Assembly: GCA_041674485.1 (NCBI GenBank) | Contig: JBAYVP010000366.1 | Location: forward strand, 1 to 5,267 | DNA length: 5,267 bases | Direction of reading: 5' to 3' | From: JAGXQV01 sp041674485 | Lineage (GTDB): Bacteria; Pseudomonadota; Gammaproteobacteria; Burkholderiales; Sulfuricellaceae | The notes under the pieces: model-generated | Told to the model about the DNA's origin: nothing | Database searches by the model: none | Seen by the model: the letters and a program-made list of their open reading frames with translations, nothing else | Shown: positions 1 to 5,267 of the stretch, one piece after another | Numbering within the stretch: the first letter of the stretch is position 1 | How the letters are laid out: each line of letters starts with the position of its first letter | Made by a program: the position numbers and the translations under genes

Positions 1-132
1 ACAGCTTTATCATGCATTCCGCGTTCACCCGTTTGGTGAGAGCGCTACGGGCTGGATTGCACGGTTTTCCGGGCGCATGGCGGCGTTGCAACTACAAGAG
101 AAGGCAATGGAATAACCATTGCGCGTCGTTGC
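1..132 (+). repeat. Direct repeat, left copy (leader of kinase gene 1)
   Basis: This stretch recurs in the same orientation at 5136-5267 with a constant offset of 5135. Eight of the first 26 bases differ. From 27 onward only two bases in 106 differ, at 113 and 114. The repeat touches both window edges, so its full length is unknown. It forms the left half of a foldback element and precedes kinase gene 1, so it may be a leader or a dispersed element. No transposase or recombinase gene lies nearby. I do not recognise the family. Confidence 0.9.
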
Positions 133-202
133 GCCTCTTGTGCCCAAGCCGTCAGGCTGTCGGGTATGCCCTGCGCCCGGAAAACCGCACACTCCAGCCC
201 GT
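47..202. repeat. Long imperfect foldback (inverted repeat) element
   Basis: Positions 47-81 and 168-202 are complementary at 31 of 35 places. Nested inside are two more stems: ACAAGAG (94-100) with CTCTTGT (135-141), and GCAATGG (104-110) with CCATTGC (116-122), around the five-base loop 111-115. The whole could fold into one long hairpin in RNA or single-stranded DNA. The only two differences from the downstream copy within the conserved part (113 and 114) fall in the apical loop, so every stem base in view is conserved. A MITE-like foldback element or a structured leader RNA would both fit. No encoded protein is implied. Confidence 0.75.
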
Positions 203-220
203 TCAACTGAGCTTTCTAGG
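203..220 (+). repeat. 18-base tail repeat abutting kinase gene 1
   Basis: TCAACTGAGCTTTCTAGG is an exact reverse complement of 5084-5101. It also resembles 1971-1988, with two differences. The motif therefore appears three times: just before the proposed start of kinase 1, upstream of kinase 2, and inverted over the end of the regulator gene. Here it follows the foldback arm, whereas the other two copies adjoin a different sequence (GGCAAGCGG). This suggests a mosaic of repeat modules. Confidence 0.7.
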
Positions 221-1618
221 TTGAAGCTCCGCGAATTATTAAGGATACTGGAGCGGCCCAGCATCGGTCGCCAGTTCGCGTTGCGGATACTCATGTTCAG
301 TTCCGTGGTGACGCTGGTTTCCACCGTGTTGCAATTGACCCTTGAATTCAAGCGCGATGTGACTATTATCGAAAGTGTGCTCGGCCAGATACGGAAAAGC
401 TATTCCAACAGCCTCGCCGGCAGCCTGTGGGTCACCAGCCAAAAAGATGTGCAGCTTCAGGTGAATGGCGCGTTTCGCCTGCCGGACGTGCAATATCTCG
501 AAGTCCGCTCCGACCAGGGGCAAATCGTGGCCGTCGCCGGCAAGGTGCAGGAACAGCGCATACTGCGCCAGGAAACCCCGTTGTATTTCGAATATCTGGG
601 CAAACAGGTTTTCGTCGGCACATTGGTTGCCGTTGCCAGCCTGGAAAGCGCCTATCAGCATATTGCAGACAAGGTTGTAGTCATCCTGATCAGCCAAACC
701 ATCAAGACCTTCTTGGTTTCGATGTTCATACTGTTCCTGTTCCAGCGGCTGGTGGGACGCCATCTGGACAATATTGCCCGACATTCCGAACTTATCGCGG
801 CGGGAGCGGAAAGCCAGCCGCTGGCATTGGAGCGAAAATGCGCACCGGGTCCGTATAAGGATGAGTTGGACCGGATGATCAGCGCCTTTAACAGCATGAA
901 TCTGCGCATGGCAAAGGCCTATGCCGAGTTGCAGCGTTTTGCCGAAATTACGGCGCATCATTTGCAGGAGCCTGCCCGCCGCATAGCCAGCTATGCCGAG
1001 CGTCTGACCATGCAACTGGCTGGACGGATCGACGATGCGCAGACCCGCTTATCTCTCGAATATATCGGCCAGCAGGCGCGTCGCCAGCAATACCTGTTGC
1101 GCGATGTCGAACACTACCTGGCGGCTGACCAGCCGCGCGGCGAGGTCAGGGTTATCGACACCCGCAGGCTGGTTGCGGAGATGCTGGAAAAAATGGCCGG
1201 GCGCATCGGCCAAGCCGGCGCCGAGGTCACGCTGGGCGACCTGCCTGCGGCTTGTATCGATGCGGCGCGCTTGAACGATATGTTTGCGGTGGCGCTGGAC
1301 AATGCCCTGGAGCATGGGTGCGGCGAGCGTTCCCCGCACATCGCCATCGCCGGCGAACGCTTGGAAAACCGTGTGCGCTACAGCGTAGCCGACAACGGGC
1401 CGGGGGTGGAGGCGGAATATCGCGAACGGGTGTTCCGCGTCTTCGAGCGCCTGTCGAAAAGCGGCGCTGGCAGCGGAACGGGTATCGGCCTCGCCATCCT
1501 GCGCCGCGTGGCGGAAAGCACCGGCGGGCGCGCCTGGATAGAGGAAACGCCGGGCGGCGGTTGCCGTGTATTGTTTGAGTTGCCTGCGGGAGATTTCGTA
1601 GGTGCGGGTTCAGGATAA
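221..1618 (+). CDS. Membrane sensor histidine kinase with CHASE-like periplasmic domain
   Basis: This is an inner-membrane sensor kinase that should autophosphorylate on histidine and pass the phosphate to a response regulator. Numbering is from TTG 221 (465 residues). A basic N-terminus (RPSIGRQFALRI) leads into TM1 at about 19-41, then a periplasmic domain of about 110 residues (42-150), TM2 at about 152-174 and a HAMP-like linker. The DHp helix follows (237-262, motif ITAHHLQEPARR, His246), then the ATP-binding domain with N-box VALDNALEHG (Asn361), G1 DNGPG (391-395), F-box VFRVFERL and G2 GSGTGIGLAI. The residue after the phospho-His is His, where Asp or Glu is usual. The start is uncertain: the frame is open back to TTG 119 inside the foldback repeat, and ATG 293 has GGA five bases upstream but would cut into TM1. 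TTG 221 keeps the charged N-terminus but has only a weak ribosome site (GAG at 209-211). No receiver domain is present. The exact ligand-domain family is not assigned. Confidence 0.9.
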   Translation: MKLRELLRILERPSIGRQFALRILMFSSVVTLVSTVLQLTLEFKRDVTIIESVLGQIRKSYSNSLAGSLWVTSQKDVQLQVNGAFRLPDVQYLEVRSDQGQIVAVAGKVQEQRILRQETPLYFEYLGKQVFVGTLVAVASLESAYQHIADKVVVILISQTIKTFLVSMFILFLFQRLVGRHLDNIARHSELIAAGAESQPLALERKCAPGPYKDELDRMISAFNSMNLRMAKAYAELQRFAEITAHHLQEPARRIASYAERLTMQLAGRIDDAQTRLSLEYIGQQARRQQYLLRDVEHYLAADQPRGEVRVIDTRRLVAEMLEKMAGRIGQAGAEVTLGDLPAACIDAARLNDMFAVALDNALEHGCGERSPHIAIAGERLENRVRYSVADNGPGVEAEYRERVFRVFERLSKSGAGSGTGIGLAILRRVAESTGGRAWIEETPGGGCRVLFELPAGDFVGAGSG

Positions 1619-1645
1619 TTTGATCGTTCCCGTTATCCTAACCCG
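1605..1645 (+). terminator. Stem-loop across the stop codon of kinase gene 1
   Basis: CGGGTT (1605-1610) pairs with AACCCG (1640-1645), and AGGATAA (1612-1618) pairs with TTATCCT (1633-1639). One C is bulged and the loop has 14 bases. The stem includes the TAA stop. No T-tract follows, so it is not a classical intrinsic terminator. It may protect the 3' end of the message or mark a rearrangement point. Confidence 0.4.
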
Positions 1646-1669
1646 GACAAGCCGGAACCAAAAAACGTA

Positions 1670-1749
1670 CTCACGCGAAGCCGCGAAGAACGCGAAGAAA
1701 AACCAAGGTCGGTTTGGTTTTTCTTCGCGTCTTCGCGTCTTCGCGTGAG
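1670..1749. repeat. Intergenic palindromic repeat, GCGAAG-rich hairpin
   Basis: The left arm 1670-1706 is complementary to 1714-1749, with one mismatch, one extra base and a seven-base loop (1707-1713). The arms consist of repeats of (A)CGCGAAG. Similar CGCGAAGACGCGAAG palindromes are scattered between genes in many environmental bacteria, and spurious short proteins ending in LRVLRGFA are often called from them. I see no coding or mobility function. The transcript would form a very stable hairpin, so it may limit read-through or decay. Confidence 0.85.
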
Positions 1750-1809
1750 AAATTCCTCAACAAATGGCGAAGACCTAAGCAGGAACCAAACAGACGTTTG
1801 AGAGAGGAT

Positions 1810-1873
1810 TGACAGGATGAACAGGATAGAAAACCCATCCTGTAAATCCTGTTCATCCTGTCATTGCTTTTTT
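1810..1873 (+). terminator. Perfect 18-bp hairpin followed by T6; dispersed repeat acting as terminator
   Basis: Positions 1810-1827 are the perfect reverse complement of 1846-1863, around an 18-base loop. T6 (1868-1873) follows four bases after the stem. The sequence is built on ACAGGATGAACAGGAT, an intergenic repeat type I recognise from many environmental genomes. The stem plus T-run could work as an intrinsic terminator separating kinase 1 from the promoter of kinase 2. The T-run is slightly offset from the stem, which lowers confidence in termination but not in the repeat. Confidence 0.55.
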
Positions 1874-1913
1874 GTGAAAAGCCGCTCCAGTGCTTAATCT
1901 ACGATATATTCTT

Positions 1914-1932
1914 GTCACAAATTGCTTGTGAC
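1914..1932. promoter_or_regulatory. 7-5-7 palindrome, candidate operator
   Basis: GTCACAA (1914-1920) and TTGTGAC (1926-1932) are perfect inverted half-sites separated by ATTGC. The right half overlaps the candidate -35 box of the kinase 2 promoter, as a repressor or activator site would. The half-site TTGTGA resembles the TGTGA half of CRP/FNR-type sites. However, the centre-to-centre spacing is 12, against 16 for the canonical CRP site, so I do not assign it to that family. Confidence 0.4.
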
Positions 1933-1954
1933 TTGGCCTGTAAGTGACTATTAC
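1926..1954 (+). promoter_or_regulatory. Candidate sigma-70-type promoter for kinase 2 and regulator
   Basis: TTGTGA (1926-1931, four of six matches to TTGACA) is followed after exactly 17 bases by TATTAC (1949-1954, four of six matches to TATAAT). Transcription would start near 1961, giving a leader of about 90 bases before ATG 2052. The -35 box lies in the 1914-1932 palindrome and the -10 box overlaps the start of the 38-base inverted repeat. If that repeat can recombine, the promoter would sit at the breakpoint. Confidence 0.35.
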
Positions 1955-1988
1955 ACATATTGGCAAGCGGTCAACGGAGGTTTCTAGG
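1951..1988 (+). repeat. Left arm of 38-base inverted repeat flanking kinase 2 and regulator
   Basis: This stretch is the reverse complement of 5084-5121 at 35 of 38 positions; the mismatches are at 1959, 1976 and 1980. It begins TTACACAT and ends TTTCTAGG. The flanking bases outside the two arms do not form an obvious target-site duplication (TGACTA on the left, CATGGT on the right). No transposase lies between the arms. It could be an insertion end, a dispersed repeat in opposite orientations, or a site for inversion. Confidence 0.8.
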
Positions 1989-2051
1989 GTTATACCTTAG
2001 CCGGCTTAGGCCAATAGCACCGCCCCTGAATCTTCGACGAAGGAAAACCAC

Positions 2052-4502
2052 ATGAAGGAAGCGTTCACCGCACATCGTCGTTTTTCCGGCGTGACGATGC
2101 TCTCTAGCTTCGCCGCGCTGGCGGGTATCGTGGTGCTGCTGGTGCTCAGCCTCGCCAACGAATATCGGGAAATTGACAAACATGCCCAGGCGGAAGTGAA
2201 GAATATCTCGCGGGTGCTGGAAGAGCATGCGTTGGCAACCGTGCAGAAAGCCGACCTGCTGTTGCGCGAAGTTCAGCGGAACGTGCAGCCGGAAGACATG
2301 CGGCTGGACCGCGGCGTGAGCAGCTTGCGCAGGCAGGCGCTTCATGCGTTGCTGAAATCCCAACTCGAAAGCGTGCCGGAAGTGGCGGTGATCCATGTCA
2401 CCGACGCGAAGGGAAACCACATTTACAGTTCGCTCGACCCGGTTCCCCGCATCAATATCGCCGACCGTTACCATTTTCGGCGTCAAAAGGACGACGCTAC
2501 CGCGGGGTTGGTGATTTCTCCGCCCATCGTCTCGCGCACTACCGGCAAGTGGACGATAGTGCTGACCCGGCGTCTCAGTTTCGCGGATGGCAGTTTCGCC
2601 GGCATTATCAACGTCATATTGAAACTGGAATACTTTCAGCAATTCTACCGCACGCTGAATCTCGGCAAACTCGGCATGGTGGCGTTGTACGATAAAGAGC
2701 TGCGCCTTGCCGCCCGCTATCCGCCGAGCGAACAGGATATGGGCAGAATAGTGTCCAACATCGCTATCGCTCCCTATATCGGGCAAGGGGTGAAACACGG
2801 CGTTGTTCACGGCAAATCCGTACTGGACGATGTGGTGCGTTTGCGCGCTTTCCATCAGGTGAATGACTTGCCGCTGATCGTTATTGCCGGTATCGCCGAC
2901 GATGATTATCTCGCCGAATGGCGCCGTCATGTTTGGCAATACAGCCTGGGCGCCATCGTTTTCAGCTTGGTGGTAATCGCTTTCGGCTTGCGCCAGCGGC
3001 GAGCGGAGCAAGCGTTGCGGGAAAGCGAAGAGCGCACCCGGCAACTCATGAAAGTTGTGCCGATTCCTTTGTGCTACGTTTTGAAAGGAGGGGTGATCGA
3101 GGATTTTAACGATCGATTTGCGCAGGTGTTTGGGTATACGCACGAAGATATTCCGACCCTGGAAGCATGGTGGCGTCTTGCCTATCCTGACGTTGCCTAT
3201 CGGCGCTGGGTGCTCGAAACCTGGGATGCCGCAGTCCGGCTTGCGGCAGCGTCAGGGCAAGATATTTGTCCGGTCGAATATCGAGTGACTTGCAAGAATG
3301 GCGATGTACGCATTATGGAAATTTCCGGCGTCACTCTTGGGGAAAATTTTCTTGCGACTTTCATCGACCTCACCGAGCGCAAGCGTATAGAGGTGCAATT
3401 GCGCAACGAACGCGATTTTGTCGAAGGGTTGGTCAACACCGCGCCAGCCATCGTGCTCGTGCTCGACACCCAGGGACGCATCGTCCGTCTCAACCCTTAC
3501 ATGGAAGCCATTTCCGGCTACGCCTTCGCTGAAGTGCAAGGCCAGAACTGGTTCGATATTTTCCTCCCGAAATCGCGACGGGAGCAGACGAAGGCGCTGT
3601 TCCTGAATGCGATTGACGATATCCAGACCTGCGGCAACGAAGACATTATCGTCACGCGCGACGGTCGGGAACGCATTATCGAGTGGAACGACAAAACGCT
3701 CAAGGACGCCGAGGGGCGCACCTTGGGATTGCTCGCCATCGGGCAGGACATCACCGAGCGTAAGCTGGCGGAGCGGGAGCTTAAACGCTCCAATGCCGAA
3801 CTGGAGCAGTTCAGCTACGCCATTTCCCATGATATGCGCCAGCCTCTGCGCATGATTTCCAGCTACCTGCAATTGCTCGAAAAACGTCTTGCCGGGCAAC
3901 TTGACGGCGAAAAACGCGAATTTTTCGATTTCGCCATTGATGGCGCGCAGCGCCTCGACCGGATGCTGGTGGCATTGCTGGAATACTCGCGGGTGGGACG
4001 AAAAGGCGAGCCTCCGGTGTGGATAGAGAGCCGCGAATTGCTTGACGAAGCGCTGTTGTTCCTGCAGCCGGCGATTGTCGAGGCGCAGGCTGAACTGACT
4101 ATCGGCGGAGACTGGCCGCGCATTTTCGTCAGCCGCGACGAAGTGATGCGGCTGATCCAGAACCTGATCGGCAATGCCGTCAAGTACCGCGTTGCCGGGC
4201 GCAAGCCGGAAATCGCGGTAACCGGCGGGATGGTCTGCGACGAATGGTGTTTGAGCGTCGCCGACAACGGCGTCGGCATCCCCCCGGGCCAGATCGGGCG
4301 GCTGTTCCAGGTGTTCCAGCGTCTGCAAACGCGCGCCGCCTTCGAAGGTGACGGCATCGGGCTGGCGCTGTGCCGCAAGATCACCGAGCATCACGGCGGG
4401 CGCGTCTGGGCGGAATCGCCGGGCGAAAACCAGGGCAGCACATTCTGCGTCTCGTTGCCGGTTCCGCAAGAGGAAAGCGCACGGCTTCCGCCGTCCGATT
4501 GA
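2052..4502 (+). CDS. dCache-PAS-PAS sensor histidine kinase
   Basis: This is an inner-membrane sensor kinase of 816 residues. ATG 2052 has AAGG (2040-2043) eight bases upstream. TM1 is at about 18-36, then a periplasmic double-PDC sensor at about 40-290 (IADRYHFRRQ and WTIVLTRRLS resemble the PDC found in sensor kinases and diguanylate cyclases), then TM2 at about 296-313. PAS1 is at about 325-445, ending in IDLTERKRIE. PAS2 is at about 452-575, ending in GQDITERKLAE. The DHp follows with QFSYAISHDMRQPLR (phospho-His593), then the ATP-binding domain with N-box NLIGNAVKYR (Asn708), G1 DNGVGIP (738-744), F-box LFQVFQRL and G2 EGDGIGLAL (765-773). All catalytic boxes look intact. The DHp resembles those of phytochrome-like kinases that signal to Rcp1-type regulators, and such a regulator follows 140 bases downstream. 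PAS1 has no obvious heme or flavin signature, so the ligand is unknown. The short tail after residue 803 (PVPQEESARLPPSD) is unassigned. Confidence 0.95.
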   Translation: MKEAFTAHRRFSGVTMLSSFAALAGIVVLLVLSLANEYREIDKHAQAEVKNISRVLEEHALATVQKADLLLREVQRNVQPEDMRLDRGVSSLRRQALHALLKSQLESVPEVAVIHVTDAKGNHIYSSLDPVPRINIADRYHFRRQKDDATAGLVISPPIVSRTTGKWTIVLTRRLSFADGSFAGIINVILKLEYFQQFYRTLNLGKLGMVALYDKELRLAARYPPSEQDMGRIVSNIAIAPYIGQGVKHGVVHGKSVLDDVVRLRAFHQVNDLPLIVIAGIADDDYLAEWRRHVWQYSLGAIVFSLVVIAFGLRQRRAEQALRESEERTRQLMKVVPIPLCYVLKGGVIEDFNDRFAQVFGYTHEDIPTLEAWWRLAYPDVAYRRWVLETWDAAVRLAAASGQDICPVEYRVTCKNGDVRIMEISGVTLGENFLATFIDLTERKRIEVQLRNERDFVEGLVNTAPAIVLVLDTQGRIVRLNPYMEAISGYAFAEVQGQNWFDIFLPKSRREQTKALFLNAIDDIQTCGNEDIIVTRDGRERIIEWNDKTLKDAEGRTLGLLAIGQDITERKLAERELKRSNAELEQFSYAISHDMRQPLRMISSYLQLLEKRLAGQLDGEKREFFDFAIDGAQRLDRMLVALLEYSRVGRKGEPPVWIESRELLDEALLFLQPAIVEAQAELTIGGDWPRIFVSRDEVMRLIQNLIGNAVKYRVAGRKPEIAVTGGMVCDEWCLSVADNGVGIPPGQIGRLFQVFQRLQTRAAFEGDGIGLALCRKITEHHGGRVWAESPGENQGSTFCVSLPVPQEESARLPPSD

Positions 4503-4510
4503 GGCATCCG

Positions 4511-4638
4511 GGGCTGGACGATATATTCGCGGCAATGCTGGACAATATCGTTGAACATGGGCACAGTGAGTGTTTGCCCGTGCCCGGATAGAGGAAACGC
4601 CGGGCGGCGGTTGCCTTCGAATTACCTGCATGGAGTAG
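4511..4638 (+). pseudogene. Remnant of a third histidine kinase, paralogue of kinase 1
   Basis: Frame by frame, this piece reads GLDDIFAAMLDNIVEHG (4511-4561), matching RLNDMFAVALDNALEHG of kinase 1. It then reads RIEETPGGGC (4585-4614) in a different frame, matching WIEETPGGGC, and then FELPA (4616-4630) in a further shifted frame, matching FELPA of kinase 1. The 30 bases 4586-4615 are identical to 1536-1565. The G1, F and G2 boxes of the kinase are deleted, and the frame is broken at least twice, so it cannot encode a kinase. Its end supplies the GGAG ribosome site (4632-4635) of the regulator. It sits where a cognate kinase gene would normally lie, directly before the regulator. Confidence 0.85.
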
Positions 4639-4642
4639 CCCC

Positions 4643-5101
4643 TTGAGCACGCCTACCCAGCCCTTCGTTATCCTGTTGGCCGAAGACGAGCCGGCGGACG
4701 CCAATTTGGTCAAAGTGGCGATTTCCGAAAATCATATCCTGGCCGATTTATATATAGTTGGCGATGGTCGCGAAGCCCTGGAGTTTTTGCGTCGGCAAGG
4801 TTCGTGCTTTAGCGATGCGCCGCGCCCCGACTTGATTCTGCTCGACCTCAACATGCCGCGCATGGACGGGCGGGAGTTCCTTGCCGCGATCAAGCAGGAT
4901 ACGAATCTGCGTAATATTCCGGTAGTGGTGCTGACCACCTCGGATGTCGAACGCGACATCGTGGCTTCCTATCATCTCGGCGCCGCCGGCTATGTCACCA
5001 AGCCGGTGGACATCAATCAATTCATGGCCGCCATCCGCCAACTCGGCGATTACTGGTTCACGCTGGTGCGTCTGCCGCATGATCCTAGAAAGCTCAGTTG
5101 A
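4643..5101 (+). CDS. Single-domain response regulator, Rcp1-like
   Basis: This is a cytoplasmic receiver of 152 residues with no output domain. The acidic pocket is E14/D15 (LLAEDEPAD), the phosphoacceptor is D68 (LILLDLNMP), the switch residue is T98 (VVVLTTS) and the conserved lysine is K120 (YVTKPVD). The long insert around residues 50-60 and the C-terminal IRQLGDYWFTLVRLP are typical of Rcp1-type regulators paired with phytochrome-like kinases. TTG 4643 is chosen because it has GGAG (4632-4635) seven bases upstream and no ATG or GTG start is available before the conserved first strand. The last residues (PRKLS and stop) are encoded by the 38-base inverted repeat at 5084-5121, so the native C-terminus may have been replaced. 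The likely phosphodonor is kinase 2, and possibly kinase 1. Output would be through protein contact or as a phosphorelay intermediate. Confidence 0.95.
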   Translation: MSTPTQPFVILLAEDEPADANLVKVAISENHILADLYIVGDGREALEFLRRQGSCFSDAPRPDLILLDLNMPRMDGREFLAAIKQDTNLRNIPVVVLTTSDVERDIVASYHLGAAGYVTKPVDINQFMAAIRQLGDYWFTLVRLPHDPRKLS

Positions 5102-5121
5102 CCGCTTGCCAAGATGTGTAA
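5084..5121 (-). repeat. Right arm of 38-base inverted repeat, overlapping the regulator's 3' end
   Basis: This is the reverse complement of 1951-1988 at 35 of 38 positions, and its 5084-5101 part is also the exact reverse complement of 203-220. It supplies the last five codons and the stop codon of the regulator gene. It lies 14 bases before the downstream leader repeat begins at 5136, so two repeat modules are nearly adjacent. Confidence 0.8.
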
Positions 5122-5135
5122 CATGGTTGTTCTAA

Positions 5136-5267
5136 ACAATTTTATCATCTATTTTGCGTGTACCCGTTTGGTGAGAGCGCTACGGGCTGGATTGCACGGT
5201 TTTCCGGGCGCATGGCGGCGTTGCAACTACAAGAGAAGGCAATGGAACGACCATTGCGCGTCGTTGC
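5136..5267 (+). repeat. Direct repeat, right copy (truncated by window end)
   Basis: This is the second copy of the leader repeat at 1-132, with 122 of 132 bases identical. It includes the left arm and the apical hairpin of the foldback. The loop reads AACGA in place of AATAA, so the frame from ATG 5242 (ATGGAACGACCA) stays open to the window edge, whereas the left copy has a stop two codons after the equivalent ATG. By analogy with the left copy, another kinase gene or another copy of the element could follow beyond the window. Confidence 0.9.

Noticed and set aside
27..220. Integron attC site
   Set aside because: The length and foldback shape are suggestive, but I cannot find the paired RYYYAAC and GTTRRRY core sites at the ends, and no integrase is present.
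119..220. Extension of kinase 1 back to TTG 119
   Set aside because: This part lies in the foldback repeat, most of it in the right half, and the added residues lack any membrane or domain character. It remains possible, since the frame is open.
12..224. Small plus-strand protein of 70 residues across the foldback element
   Set aside because: The frame simply crosses both arms of the foldback, and the PENR-like peptide appears on both strands because the arms are complementary. There is no ribosome site.
239..1015. Minus-strand open frame (258 codons) opposite kinase 1
   Set aside because: It lies antisense to the membrane and DHp regions of kinase 1 and shows no domain of its own.
1671..1856. 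Small minus-strand protein of 61 residues ending LRVLRGFA
   Set aside because: It is produced by translating the two palindromic intergenic repeats. Such peptides are a known annotation artefact.
1670..1863. CRISPR array
   Set aside because: The repeats are inverted and unequal, with no regular spacers, and no cas gene is present.
1971..3143. Minus-strand open frame (390 codons) opposite the sensor domain of kinase 2
   Set aside because: It is antisense to a well-supported gene, composed of His/Gln/Arg-rich low-information sequence, and has no family resemblance.
3252..4631. Long open frame on the minus strand (459 codons) opposite kinase 2
   Set aside because: It runs antisense to a kinase with intact domains, its translation shows no recognisable motif, and in GC-rich DNA such long antisense frames are common.

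Overview
The window holds a two-component signalling locus from a Gram-negative bacterium. It is moderately GC-rich, has inner-membrane sensors with periplasmic domains, and carries hairpin repeats of a type common between genes of environmental Proteobacteria. A betaproteobacterium is my best guess, but this is inference and no marker gene is present. All genes are on the + strand: a CHASE-like membrane histidine kinase (about 221-1618), a larger dCache-PAS-PAS histidine kinase (2052-4502), a decayed 3' piece of a third kinase (4511-4638), and a single-domain response regulator of the Rcp1 type (4643-5101).

Layout. Positions 1-220 hold a repeat with a long imperfect foldback (arms 47-81 and 168-202). 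Its left 132 bases recur at 5136-5267, where the window ends. Gene 1 begins directly after the repeat. The 433-base gap 1619-2051 holds three stem-loops (1605-1645, 1670-1749, 1810-1863), a 7-5-7 palindrome (1914-1932), a candidate promoter (1926-1954) and one arm of a 38-base inverted repeat (1951-1988). The other arm (5084-5121) covers the end of the regulator gene, so the kinase-2/regulator block is bracketed by inverted repeats about 3.1 kb apart.

How the genes work together. Both kinases have a DHp domain resembling those that partner Rcp1-like regulators, and neither carries a receiver. The regulator consists of a receiver only and lies just after kinase 2, so it is the likely phosphoacceptor for kinase 2 and perhaps also for kinase 1. 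It has no DNA-binding domain, so the output is probably by protein-protein contact.

Most notable. The 4511-4638 fragment is a deleted, frameshifted copy of the 3' end of kinase 1, including a 30-base perfect match to 1536-1565. It sits where the regulator's own kinase would be expected. Just after kinase 1 there is a weak trace that may be the start of a lost regulator gene. With the leader repeat at both ends, this suggests tandem duplication of a kinase-regulator cassette followed by complementary loss, with kinase 2 now occupying the second cassette.
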